The notes: generated from the sequence alone by a model not told the origin. Counted from the first letter of the stretch, positions 9,158 to 17,630 are shown. The stretch is DNA of 54,790 nt from an uncultured Prevotella sp. (GCA_900546575.1 URDM01000008.1:1-54790); one strand, 5' to 3'. Translations and numbers: made by a program.

Positions 9158-9612
9158 TAATCCGTAAACACATACTTTTCGTCATATTCAATATTATACA
9201 ATTTCAAAAACTGCCTGTATTCGTCTTGGAATGACGTCTTCTTATGATGCTCCCTTTGGTTTTTGATGTACGCCAATGTTTTGTCCACAACCGACTGGCT
9301 TACTGACAAAGCCGCATAACCGCCTTGCCATGCAAACCATGAATATTTTGGGGATAGCGATTTTATCCATCGGCTGCTATTGCGTTTCATAGCCTCCACA
9401 AGTTGCGCTATCGATACCTCACGACCTAATAGACACAAGGCATGTACATGGTCGCCAACACCTCCAACCCAAATGGTTGTGCATTTCGTGTCGTTTATTA
9501 TTTCGCCGATATAGGCGTGCACACGTTTGAGATCATCATCAAGAATACATGGACTTGTGGTCTTGATGTGGAATATAATGTGCAAATAGATTTTACAAAG
9601 TGATTGTGCCAT
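9157..9612 (-). CDS. IS200-like / REP-associated tyrosine transposase
   Basis: A 151-aa single-domain Y1-HUH transposase. The HUH motif is HVH (residues 55-57, in GDHVHAL) and the catalytic tyrosine is Tyr115 in YIKNQREHH. Enzymes of this family cut and join single-stranded DNA at short hairpins. No IS605 tnpB partner is present. The adjacent palindromes at 8855-9044 fit a REP-associated (RAYT) lifestyle better than a full IS200 element, although the protein sequence alone is close to both. The gene starts only 20 nt after hsdM ends, so it interrupts the hsd operon between hsdM and hsdS in the same direction. Confidence 0.88.
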   Translation of the reverse strand: MAQSLCKIYLHIIFHIKTTSPCILDDDLKRVHAYIGEIINDTKCTTIWVGGVGDHVHALCLLGREVSIAQLVEAMKRNSSRWIKSLSPKYSWFAWQGGYAALSVSQSVVDKTLAYIKNQREHHKKTSFQDEYRQFLKLYNIEYDEKYVFTD

Positions 9613-9632
9613 AGGTTTTTATAGCTATTCCT

Positions 9633-11147
9633 TTACTCCTCCAACATTCCTCTCAGCTCTCCGTATCCCTTGGCATATTCTGCTTCGGTCTGCTCCAGTC
9701 GCGCCAATATGTCCTTCACGGGCTCATACTCCACACGCTCGCGCTCCACCTCTTTATATTTGTTGATAGAGAGGTCGTAGTCGTTCTGGCGTATTTCGTC
9801 TACGGGCACGAAGAAGCTTTGGTCCTTGCGGGTGCGTTCCTGCTCTTTGTCGGGATTGAGGAAACGGTTGATTACGTCGGGAATGTCGTTGTCGTTGATT
9901 GGCGAACGCTTGTCGTCGAGCGAGAATCCGTCTGCCTTCATGTCGTAGAACCATACGCGGTCGGTTCCGCCACAGTTGGTCTTGTTGAATACGAGTACGG
10001 CTGTCGACACTCCTGCGTATGGCTTGAACACTCCGCTCGGCATGGAGATTACGGCACGCAACTGCTGATTGTCCACTATCTCCTTGCGTATGGCAACGTG
10101 AGCCTTAGATGTTCCGAACAATACTCCGTCGGGAACGATGCTGGCACAACGTCCGCCTATCTCAAGTGAGCGTACGAACTGGGCAAGAAACAGCAGTTCG
10201 GTCTTGCTGGTATTGGCATAGGCAAGGATGTTCTTGTTGACGTTGCCCTTGTCGAGACTGCCTGCAAAGGGAGGGTTAGCCATAATGAGCGAGTAGCAGC
10301 CCTGGTCGTCGTTCTGCTCCGACAGAGAGTCGCGCCACGCCAGTTCGGGAGCTGTAATGTCATGAAGCAGAAGGTTCATGGCTCCTATGCGCAGCATGGT
10401 CTGGTCGGTATCATATCCGTTAATCATCGAAGTCTTCATGTGGCGTGCCTCGTCGCCGACGTACAAGGCTGTCTCATAGTGCTCCTTGATATGCTTTACC
10501 GCCTCTACCAGAAATCCTGCCGAACCCATGGCAGGGTCGCAGATGTAGTCTTGTGGAGTAGGTTGCATCATCTCTACAATCATGCGTATGATGTGGCGTG
10601 GCGTGCGGAACTGTCCGTTTGTGCCCGAAGCCGCCATCTTGCCGAGTATATACTCGTAGACATCGCCCATGGCGTCGCGGTTGTTCATGTCGAGCGAGTC
10701 TACTCCGTCAACTATCTTGGCAAGCGTTCGGGCGTTGGGTATGAGGAAGATGGCTGACTTCATATATCGGCTGTAGGCACTCTCTTCGCCCGTTCCGATG
10801 TGCTTGATAAATTCAAACACGCTCTGTCGCACAACCTTATACATATTGTCGGCACCAAAATTCTTGAAAACGTGCCATCTGAGGTTCTCGTAAGGCACTC
10901 CGGCACGCTCCTCATCGCTCACGGCTTCGGGATTGACCCACAGTTTGCCGTCGATGAATGTGGGGTTCTGCACTTCGCTATCCCAGTCGCGTGCGTTCTC
11001 TTCTTTCTGCAGCTGCTTGTCGTCGAGCATCTTCATGAAGAATATATATGTCATCTGTTCGAGTACGGTTATGGGGTTGGTGATGCCAGCCACAAAGAAG
11101 GTGTCCCAAATCTGGTCGATCTTGTTTTTTATTTCGCCTGTTATCAT
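9633..11147 (-). CDS. hsdM: Type I restriction-modification DNA methyltransferase subunit M
   Basis: HsdM (504 aa) methylates adenine N6 in the sequence chosen by HsdS, using S-adenosylmethionine. An HsdM N-terminal helical domain (residues 1-140) precedes the N6 methyltransferase domain with the SAM-binding motif DPAMGSAGF (204-212) and the catalytic NPPF (291-294). The gene is intact and is the first gene of the locus. A minus-strand TATTTTTG element at 11197-11190 is a candidate promoter, with no clear TTTG partner upstream. A 22-bp repeat array lies further upstream at 11251-11360. Confidence 0.95.
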   Translation of the reverse strand: MITGEIKNKIDQIWDTFFVAGITNPITVLEQMTYIFFMKMLDDKQLQKEENARDWDSEVQNPTFIDGKLWVNPEAVSDEERAGVPYENLRWHVFKNFGADNMYKVVRQSVFEFIKHIGTGEESAYSRYMKSAIFLIPNARTLAKIVDGVDSLDMNNRDAMGDVYEYILGKMAASGTNGQFRTPRHIIRMIVEMMQPTPQDYICDPAMGSAGFLVEAVKHIKEHYETALYVGDEARHMKTSMINGYDTDQTMLRIGAMNLLLHDITAPELAWRDSLSEQNDDQGCYSLIMANPPFAGSLDKGNVNKNILAYANTSKTELLFLAQFVRSLEIGGRCASIVPDGVLFGTSKAHVAIRKEIVDNQQLRAVISMPSGVFKPYAGVSTAVLVFNKTNCGGTDRVWFYDMKADGFSLDDKRSPINDNDIPDVINRFLNPDKEQERTRKDQSFFVPVDEIRQNDYDLSINKYKEVERERVEYEPVKDILARLEQTEAEYAKGYGELRGMLEE

Positions 11148-11250
11148 ATTTCAGTTTGTATGTGTATTTAGGTTGAATGTTACGTTATGCAAAAATAAGG
11201 TTTTCCTTTGGAAAAACGGGCTTGAGACCTCAAAATCTGTCCCCCTAAAT

Positions 11251-11360
11251 ACAAAAGGACTCCTTTCGGAATGCAAAAGGAGTCGTTTTGGCTTGCAAAA
11301 GGACTCCTTTTAGGTGGCAAAAGGACTCCATTTGGTGAGCAAAAGGAGTCCTTTTCTATT
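11251..11360. repeat. Five-unit, 22-bp periodic array of near-palindromes
   Basis: Five units begin at 11251, 11273, 11295, 11317 and 11339, exactly 22 bp apart. Each holds the core CAAAAGGA-S-TCCTTTT (S is C or G) or a one- to two-base variant, a near-perfect palindrome, followed by 5-6 variable bases. The array fills the gap between the hepT stop and the hsdM promoter region. Confidence 0.85.
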
Positions 11361-11736
11361 ATTTCTCTACAGTAAGATTTTCTATAAAATACTCTATAGC
11401 TTCCAATAAAGAATCCAAATCATTTTTGACGACATCAAACACCATGTCGCCGTCAATATCGAAATAACCATGGGCTATATGATTACGGATACCAATAACG
11501 TCCTTCCATGGAATTTCTGGCCGTTTAGCTAACAAATTTCCTTCTGTGATTTTATCAATCTGTTTGATGCTCTCCCCAATAGCCTCAATGAGCATACAAC
11601 TGGCTGCAAGATTTTTCATTCCATCAGGTGAGCAATAATAATCGTCAGAACTCTGAACATTATTATTCCATTCTTTCAATTGTAGTATTGCTGTTCTTAT
11701 CTGAAACAGCAATACTTTTAATCTATTGGATAACAT
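11359..11736 (-). CDS. hepT: HepT-like HEPN ribonuclease toxin
   Basis: A HEPN-family protein of about 125 aa. It carries the RX4HXY motif of type VII toxin-antitoxin ribonucleases (Arg-Asn-His-Ile-Ala-His-Gly-Tyr, close to the C-terminus). In the Shewanella HepT/MntA system the tyrosine of this motif is the site of AMPylation by the antitoxin. The start MLSNRLKVLL was chosen over the ATG at 11763 because it matches the usual N-terminus and overlaps the mntA stop by only 14 nt. It probably cleaves RNA when not modified. Confidence 0.82.
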   Translation of the reverse strand: MLSNRLKVLLFQIRTAILQLKEWNNNVQSSDDYYCSPDGMKNLAASCMLIEAIGESIKQIDKITEGNLLAKRPEIPWKDVIGIRNHIAHGYFDIDGDMVFDVVKNDLDSLLEAIEYFIENLTVEK

Positions 11737-12019
11737 AAATTCCGTCTTTATCAATTTCCTCAAGTAAATATGGATTGATATGCTTGTGCATTCTTACGAC
11801 GTCGACAGAGCATTGAAGCAGATTTTCAAGAAAGCGTTTCAGGCGAACAACTAAAAAAGCTTTTGGCGCCATATCCACGCACACGTCAACATCGCTACCT
11901 TCCTTTTGTTCGTTGCGCGAAACCGAACCAAATATGCGCAAAGACTTTATGCCGAACAATATTTTTAGTTCTTCGGCATGAGATTCTATCAACGATATGT
12001 ATTCTTTGGTCGTTTTCAT
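11723..12019 (-). CDS. mntA: MntA-like minimal nucleotidyltransferase antitoxin
   Basis: A 98-aa nucleotidyltransferase with the GSX10DXD motif (GSVSRNEQKEGSDVD), the active site of MntA antitoxins that transfer AMP to HepT. The internal start MKTTKEYISLIESH was chosen; the upstream ATG extends into the promoter. On the minus strand TATTTTTG (12050-12043) is preceded by TTGG near 12071-12074, about 20 nt away, a plausible promoter. The antitoxin gene comes first and overlaps the toxin gene, as usual for this module. It sits directly upstream of the hsd locus. Confidence 0.83.
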   Translation of the reverse strand: MKTTKEYISLIESHAEELKILFGIKSLRIFGSVSRNEQKEGSDVDVCVDMAPKAFLVVRLKRFLENLLQCSVDVVRMHKHINPYLLEEIDKDGIYVIQ

Positions 12020-12220
12020 AATTTGTTTTTTTTCTAACGTTACAAAAATAGATGTTTTCTGGAGAATAACCAAGAAAACGCATTAATAATTTGTCTTTTT
12101 ATTACATTCTTGTAGCTGTTTTGTAATACATGCTCTATAATATAATAAGGTGTAGTAGGACTTGAAAAACGCTACGGTATAACAAAATGCAATAAATACG
12201 ATAAAAAAAGTAATAATTTA

Positions 12221-12251
12221 TTTGCAGGCTACCGATATTTTCTTACCTTTG
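12221..12251 (+). promoter_or_regulatory. Promoter of the leu operon
   Basis: TTTG (12221-12224), 19 nt, then TACCTTTG (12244-12251) fully matches the Bacteroidetes primary sigma promoter. Transcription would start near 12258, giving a leader of about 240 nt before leuA. Confidence 0.85.
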
Positions 12252-12291
12252 TAACCGAAATAAGACGTATCACCATAAATATATTATAAAT

Positions 12292-12372
12292 ATGAATTTG
12301 TCGTACAACATTATTAGCATTATTATTCGAATTCGACTTTGGAACAATGTCGAACGGGGTAGTGTATGCTAA
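12292..12372 (+). CDS. Isoleucine-rich leader peptide of the leu operon
   Basis: A 26-codon frame starts about 34 nt after the predicted transcription start. Its product contains NIISIIIRIRL: six isoleucine codons, five of them within codons 7-12, plus two Leu and two Val. Such a run of one regulatory amino acid is the signature of ribosome-mediated attenuation. The stop codon (12370-12372) is placed so that a ribosome reaching it would cover the GGGGTAGTG segment (12356-12364) that forms the antiterminator. There is no Shine-Dalgarno, as with many Bacteroidetes genes. Confidence 0.72.
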   Translation: MNLSYNIISIIIRIRLWNNVERGSVC

Positions 12373-12465
12373 TAGGTTGCCGCAAACAATACAGTCTCTC
12401 TTATGAGTAGATGACAAGAAAAACCTTTCTCACTAACCCCTACAAGGTAGTGTGAAAGGTTTTTT
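12332..12465 (+). promoter_or_regulatory. Transcription attenuator of the leu operon
   Basis: Three stems can be drawn. A pause-type hairpin is TTCGAC (12332-12337)/GTCGAA (12349-12354). An antiterminator is GGGGTAGTG (12356-12364) pairing with CACTAACCCC (12431-12440), with one bulge. A terminator is AAACCTTTC-T-CACTA (12421-12435) with TAGTG-T-GAAAGGTTT (12448-12462), one internal mismatch, followed by a T-run to 12465. CACTA is shared, so antiterminator and terminator exclude each other. A ribosome stalled at the Ile codons leaves GGGGTAGTG free and favours readthrough into leuA. Confidence 0.75.
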
Positions 12466-12499
12466 CGGTTTAAGTAATAACGTAAAAACACATATAAGG

Positions 12500-14002
12500 A
12501 TGAGTGAAAGATTGTACATTTTTGACACTACGCTCCGCGATGGCGAGCAGGTGCCAGGTTGCCAGTTGAATACCGTTGAGAAGATACAGGTGGCAAAGCA
12601 GCTTGAGCAATTGGGTGTAGACGTGATTGAGGCAGGATTCCCTATTTCAAGTCCGGGCGACTTCAATTCGGTCATTGAGATTTCAAAGGCTGTGACATGG
12701 CCCACTATCTGTGCTCTGACACGTGCTGTAGAGAAGGACATAGATTGTGCTGCCGAGGCTCTGAAGTATGCCAAGCGTGGACGCATCCATACCGGTATCG
12801 GTACGTCCGATTCGCACATTAAGTATAAGTTTCACTCAAACCGCGAGGAGATAATAGAGCGTGCCGTTCGTGCCGTGGCCTATGCCAAGCGATATGTAGA
12901 GGACGTAGAGTTCTATGCCGAGGATGCCGGACGTACCGACAACGAGTATCTGGCACGTGTGGTTGAGGCTGTCATCAAGGCTGGCGCTACAGTCATCAAC
13001 ATTCCCGACACTACGGGCTACTGTCTGCCCGAGGAGTATGGAGCCAAGATTAAGTATTTGGTAGAGCATGTGGACAACATCGACAAGGCCGTGCTCTCAA
13101 CCCATTGCCACAACGACTTGGGTCTTGCCACAGCCAATACGCTGAGCGGAGTGCTGAACGGAGCGCGTCAGGTAGAGGTGACCATAAATGGTATAGGTGA
13201 GCGTGCGGGCAACACTTCGCTCGAAGAGATTGCCATGATTCTGAAGTGTCATAACGGCATAAATATCGATACTAATATCAATACCACCAAGATTTGTCCC
13301 ACAAGCCGCATGGTTTCGAGCCTGATGAACATGCCCGTTCAGCCTAACAAGGCCATTGTGGGTCGTAACGCATTCGCCCACAGTAGTGGCATCCACCAGG
13401 ACGGAGTGCTCAAGAATGTGAGCACATACGAGATTATCGACCCGAAGGATGTAGGTCTGGACAGCGGCAGCATAGTGCTGACAGCACGTTCGGGCAGAGC
13501 CGCCTTGAAGTATCGCCTCGGAGTGCTGGGCGTGAAGATAGACGACGAGTCGAAGATAGACACTATCTACCAGCAGTTCCTCAAGCTTGCCGACCGCAAG
13601 AAGGAAGTCAACGACGACGACATACTCATGTTGGCAGGTGCCGATGCCAAGGCTTCGCACGCCGTGAAGCTCGACTTCCTGCAGGTTACTACAGGCATGG
13701 GCGTTAAGAGTGTGGCAAGCATCGGACTCGACATCTCAGGCCAGAAGTTTGAAGAGGCTTCGACAGGCAACGGTCCGGTAGATGCTGCCATCAAGGCTCT
13801 CAAGAAGATCATTCAGAAGCAGATGACCCTGAAGGAGTTTACTATCCAGGCCATCTCGAAGGGATCGGACGACGTGGGCAAGGTACACATGCAGGTGGAG
13901 TACGACGGAAGCGTTTACTACGGCTTCGGAGCAAATACCGACATCGTGACGGCTTCTGTTGAGGCTTACATCGACTGTATCAACAAGTTTCGTGTGAAAT
14001 AA
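12500..14002 (+). CDS. leuA: 2-isopropylmalate synthase
   Basis: LeuA (500 aa) condenses acetyl-CoA with 2-oxoisovalerate, the first step of leucine synthesis. The HMGL-like TIM barrel has DTTLRDGEQ (residues 9-17) and the metal-binding STHCHNDLG. The C-terminal regulatory domain (TGMGVKSVASIGL and TGNGPVDAAIKAL) normally binds leucine for feedback inhibition. The start MSERLYIFDTTL follows an AAGG stretch; the upstream in-frame ATG at 12452 lies inside the terminator arm and is not used. It is the first structural gene of the leu operon and is under the leader attenuator. Confidence 0.95.
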   Translation: MSERLYIFDTTLRDGEQVPGCQLNTVEKIQVAKQLEQLGVDVIEAGFPISSPGDFNSVIEISKAVTWPTICALTRAVEKDIDCAAEALKYAKRGRIHTGIGTSDSHIKYKFHSNREEIIERAVRAVAYAKRYVEDVEFYAEDAGRTDNEYLARVVEAVIKAGATVINIPDTTGYCLPEEYGAKIKYLVEHVDNIDKAVLSTHCHNDLGLATANTLSGVLNGARQVEVTINGIGERAGNTSLEEIAMILKCHNGINIDTNINTTKICPTSRMVSSLMNMPVQPNKAIVGRNAFAHSSGIHQDGVLKNVSTYEIIDPKDVGLDSGSIVLTARSGRAALKYRLGVLGVKIDDESKIDTIYQQFLKLADRKKEVNDDDILMLAGADAKASHAVKLDFLQVTTGMGVKSVASIGLDISGQKFEEASTGNGPVDAAIKALKKIIQKQMTLKEFTIQAISKGSDDVGKVHMQVEYDGSVYYGFGANTDIVTASVEAYIDCINKFRVK

Positions 14003-14071
14003 AGCCACACTCCAATCATCCACACTATAAATACAAACAAGCAATAACATTAACAATATAAACATATTATA

Positions 14072-15469
14072 ATGAACACATTATTCGACAAAATCTGGGA
14101 TAAGCATGTTGTGCAGACAGTCAAGGACGGCCCTACACAATTGTATATAGATCGTCTTTACTGCCACGAGGTGACTTCGCCTCAGGCCTTTGCCGGCATG
14201 CGTGCCCGCGGACTCAAGATGTTCCGTCCCGACCACATATTCTGCATGCCCGACCATAATACTCCTACACACGACCAGGACAAGCCCATCGAAGACCCCG
14301 TGTCAAAGCGTCAGGTGGACACATTGGCTAAGAATGCTGCCGATTTCGGCGTGACACACTTCGCCATGAACTCTAAGGACAACGGCATCATCCACGTTGT
14401 AGGACCGGAGAAGGGTCTCTCTCTGCCAGGTATGACCATCGTGTGTGGCGACTCACATACATCTACCCATGGCGCTATGGGTGCTGTAGCTTTCGGTATC
14501 GGAACATCTGAGGTAGAGATGGTTATGGCTTCACAATGCATTCTGCAGACCAAGCCGAAGTCGATGCGTATAAGCGTCAACGGAAAGTTGGCTAAGGGTG
14601 TTACGCCTAAGGATGTAGCTCTCTACCTGATGAGCCGACTCACCACTTCGGGCGCTACAGGATATTTCGTTGAATATGCTGGCGACGTAGTGCGCGACAT
14701 GTCTATGGAGGGCCGACTCACACTCTGCAACCTTTCTATCGAGATGGGTGCGCGTGGCGGATTTGTGGCTCCCGACGAGACAACATTCGAATATATCAAG
14801 GGTCGCGAATATGCTCCTAAGGGCGAGGCATGGGACAAGGCCGTGGCTTACTGGAAGACTCTGAAGAGTGGCGACGATGCCGTGTTCGACAAGGAACTCG
14901 TGTTTGATGCTGCCGACATAGAGCCGCGCATCACTTACGGCACCAATCCTGGTATGGGTATCGGTATTACAGAGACCATTCCTACACTCGATGAGATAGA
15001 CAAGGCTGGTCAGGCTTCGTTCAAGAAGTCGCTTGCCTATATGGGATTTGAGCCGGGCGAGAAGCTCCTCGGTCATAAGATCGACTATGTGTTCCTCGGT
15101 GCCTGCACCAACGGACGTATTGAAGACTTCCGTGCATTTGCCTCTATCGTGAAGGGACGCCATAAGGCAGAAGGCGTTACGGCATGGCTTGTACCGGGCT
15201 CATGGCTCGTAGACAAGCAGATAAGAGAGGAAGGATTGGATAAGGTTCTTACCGAAGCTGGTTTCGAGATTCGCCAGCCGGGCTGCTCGGCATGTCTTGC
15301 CATGAACGACGACAAGATATCTGCCGGCAAGTATTCGGTATCGACATCCAACCGTAACTTTGAGGGTCGTCAGGGACCTGGCTCACGTACTATCCTTGCT
15401 TCGCCTCTGGTAGCAGCTGCAGCAGCAGTTACGGGAGTGGTAACAGACCCAAGAGAACTTATGTTCTAA
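14072..15469 (+). CDS. leuC: 3-isopropylmalate dehydratase large subunit
   Basis: LeuC (465 aa) with LeuD isomerises 2- to 3-isopropylmalate; the same enzyme can isomerise citramalate to 3-methylmalate. It is an aconitase-family protein. The 4Fe-4S cysteines are in GACTNGRIEDF and PGCSACLAMNDD, and the active-site segment CGDSHTSTHGAMG is present. It follows leuA after a 69-nt A-rich gap and precedes leuD by 27 nt. Confidence 0.96.
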   Translation: MNTLFDKIWDKHVVQTVKDGPTQLYIDRLYCHEVTSPQAFAGMRARGLKMFRPDHIFCMPDHNTPTHDQDKPIEDPVSKRQVDTLAKNAADFGVTHFAMNSKDNGIIHVVGPEKGLSLPGMTIVCGDSHTSTHGAMGAVAFGIGTSEVEMVMASQCILQTKPKSMRISVNGKLAKGVTPKDVALYLMSRLTTSGATGYFVEYAGDVVRDMSMEGRLTLCNLSIEMGARGGFVAPDETTFEYIKGREYAPKGEAWDKAVAYWKTLKSGDDAVFDKELVFDAADIEPRITYGTNPGMGIGITETIPTLDEIDKAGQASFKKSLAYMGFEPGEKLLGHKIDYVFLGACTNGRIEDFRAFASIVKGRHKAEGVTAWLVPGSWLVDKQIREEGLDKVLTEAGFEIRQPGCSACLAMNDDKISAGKYSVSTSNRNFEGRQGPGSRTILASPLVAAAAAVTGVVTDPRELMF

Positions 15470-15496
15470 TGTTTAATGTTTAATAATTGAAGAATA

Positions 15497-16084
15497 ATGA
15501 AACAGAAATTCAACGTTATAACCTCCACATGCATACCCCTTCCGCTTGAGAATGTGGATACCGACCAGATAATACCAGCCCGCTTCCTTAAGGCAATTGA
15601 CAAAGAAGGCATGGGCGACAACCTATTCCGTGACTGGCGATATAATGCCGACGGTACTCCGAAGCCCGACTTCGTTATGAACGATCCGTCGTATAGCGGA
15701 GTGATACTCGTAGCAGGCAAGAACTTCGGTTCGGGCTCTTCGCGCGAGCACGCAGCTTGGGCTATTGCCGGAGCCGGATTCCGTGTGGTCATCAGCTCGT
15801 TCTTTGCCGACATCCATAAGAACAACGAGCTCAACAATCTTGTGTTGCCGGTAGTGGTGAGCGAGGAATTCCTTAAGGAACTCTTTGCCAGCATCGACAA
15901 GGACCACAAGACAGAGGTGAAGGTAGATCTGCCCAATCAGACCGTTACAAACCTCGCTACAGGCAAGAGCGAGCATTTTGAGATAAACGGATACAAGAAG
16001 CATTGCCTTGAAAACGGACTCGACGACGTAGACTTCCTTGTACAGAATCGTGATAAGGTAGAGTCATGGGAGCAAGAACAATAG
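15497..16084 (+). CDS. leuD: 3-isopropylmalate dehydratase small subunit
   Basis: LeuD (195 aa) is the swivelling domain that completes the LeuCD isomerase. The conserved NFGSGSSREHAAWAI loop binds the substrate. Its length is normal for the family. Its 3' end overlaps the next synthase gene by 19 nt, so the two are probably translationally coupled. Confidence 0.96.
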   Translation: MKQKFNVITSTCIPLPLENVDTDQIIPARFLKAIDKEGMGDNLFRDWRYNADGTPKPDFVMNDPSYSGVILVAGKNFGSGSSREHAAWAIAGAGFRVVISSFFADIHKNNELNNLVLPVVVSEEFLKELFASIDKDHKTEVKVDLPNQTVTNLATGKSEHFEINGYKKHCLENGLDDVDFLVQNRDKVESWEQEQ

Positions 16085-17616
16085 AAATAATGGACTGTAC
16101 ACTCCGCGATGGCGAGCAGACCAGCGGAGTGTCATTCCTTCCTCATGAGAAACTCATGGTGGCGCGAATGCTTCTTGGCGATGTCAATGTGAATCGTATA
16201 GAAGTGGCTTCGGCACGTGTCTCTGATGGTGAGAAGGAAGCTGTGCGCATGATTTGCCGCTATGCCGAGAGTGTGGGCAAGCTGAATAGGGTAGAAGTGT
16301 TGGGCTTTGTCGATGGTGGCAAGTCAATCGACTGGATTGACGAATGCGGATGCAAGGTTATAAACCTGCTTGCAAAGGGTTCGCTCAAGCATTGTACGCA
16401 TCAGCTCAAGAAGACTCCCGAAGAACATATCGACGGAATATACGAGTCGCTCACTCTTGCCATGCAGAAGGGTATGGCTGTAAATCTGTATCTTGAGGAT
16501 TGGAGTAGCGGCATGAAGGATTCGCCCGACTATGTGTTCAAGATGATGGACGCCCTCGTGGAGAGTGGAATCAAGCGTTTCCTTCTGCCCGATACATTGG
16601 GCATACTCAACCCTATGGAGGTGACGAAGTATTTCGGCCAGATGGTGGAGCGCTATCCCGACACCAAATTCGAATTCCATGCACATAACGACTACGACCT
16701 TGCCGTAGCCAATTCGTTGGCTGCTGTGGTGAGTGGCGCAAGCGGTCTGCATGTCACGGTGAACGGACTGGGTGAGCGTTGTGGCAATGCCCCGCTTGCA
16801 AGCGTGCAGGCTATACTTAAAGATCAGCTCGGTATTGAAACCAGTATCCGTGAAGACCGATTGGGCGAAATAAGCCGACTGGTAGAGGGATATTCAGGTA
16901 TTGCCATTGCGCCAAACCAGCCTATCGTAGGCGAGAATGTGTTCACGCAAGTGGCTGGCGTTCATGCCGATGGTGACAATAAGGACAACCTTTACTGTAA
17001 TAATCTTGTGCCTGAGCGTTTCGGACGTAAGCGCGAGTATGCACTTGGTAAGAATAGCGGTAGGGCTAATATCGCCAAGAACCTGGAACTGCTCGGACTG
17101 GAGCTCACTCCCGAACAGACACGACGTGTCACGCAACGCATTACCGAACTGGGCGATCGCAAGGAGATTGTAACTCAGGAAGACCTGCCATTCATCGTGA
17201 GCGACGTGCTGAAGCATTCGGCTCCCGAAGACAAGATAAAGCTTGTGAGCTATATGGTGTCGCTTGCCTACGGACTGCGCCCTATGGCAACTGTTAAGGT
17301 TGAGATTGACGGCAAGCAGTATGAGGACAACGCTCTTGGCGACGGACAGTATGACGCTTTCGTGAAGGCTATGCGCAAGATATACCGCGAACGCCTTGGA
17401 CGCACATTCCCCACACTTGAGAATTATGCCGTGTCAATACCGCCTGGCGGACGCACAGACGCACTCGTGCAGACTGTCATAACATGGCGTAGCGGCGAGA
17501 AGATACTGCGTACACGTGGACTCGATGCCGACCAGACCGAAGCTGCAATCAAGGCTACAATCAAGATGCTTAACATCGTGGAGCAGGAACAACTGCAAGA
17601 CTCAGAATCAAAATAA
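16066..17616 (+). CDS. LeuA/CimA-family synthase, probable citramalate synthase
   Basis: A 516-aa HMGL-like synthase with MDCTLRDGEQTSGVSF at the N-terminus, the metal site FHAHNDYDLA, GNAPLASV, and a C-terminal LeuA-dimer domain. It is a distinct paralogue of the leuA product. Bacteroidetes homologues are labelled either 2-isopropylmalate synthase or citramalate synthase. If it makes citramalate from pyruvate and acetyl-CoA, LeuCD and LeuB encoded beside it would carry the product on to 2-oxobutyrate for isoleucine. The isoleucine-rich leader of this operon supports that reading. The family is certain, the substrate inferred. Confidence 0.75.
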   Translation: MGARTIEIMDCTLRDGEQTSGVSFLPHEKLMVARMLLGDVNVNRIEVASARVSDGEKEAVRMICRYAESVGKLNRVEVLGFVDGGKSIDWIDECGCKVINLLAKGSLKHCTHQLKKTPEEHIDGIYESLTLAMQKGMAVNLYLEDWSSGMKDSPDYVFKMMDALVESGIKRFLLPDTLGILNPMEVTKYFGQMVERYPDTKFEFHAHNDYDLAVANSLAAVVSGASGLHVTVNGLGERCGNAPLASVQAILKDQLGIETSIREDRLGEISRLVEGYSGIAIAPNQPIVGENVFTQVAGVHADGDNKDNLYCNNLVPERFGRKREYALGKNSGRANIAKNLELLGLELTPEQTRRVTQRITELGDRKEIVTQEDLPFIVSDVLKHSAPEDKIKLVSYMVSLAYGLRPMATVKVEIDGKQYEDNALGDGQYDAFVKAMRKIYRERLGRTFPTLENYAVSIPPGGRTDALVQTVITWRSGEKILRTRGLDADQTEAAIKATIKMLNIVEQEQLQDSESK

Positions 17617-17630
17617 ACAATATAATAACT

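Noticed and set aside
11251..11360. CRISPR array
   Set aside because: Repeats are short (about 16 bp core), the variable part is only 5-6 bp, and no cas genes are present. The 22-bp phase has no room for spacers.
12452..12499. Upstream ATG as the start of leuA
   Set aside because: It lies within the terminator's 3' arm, and the added residues (KGFFGLSNNVKTHIR) do not match LeuA N-termini.
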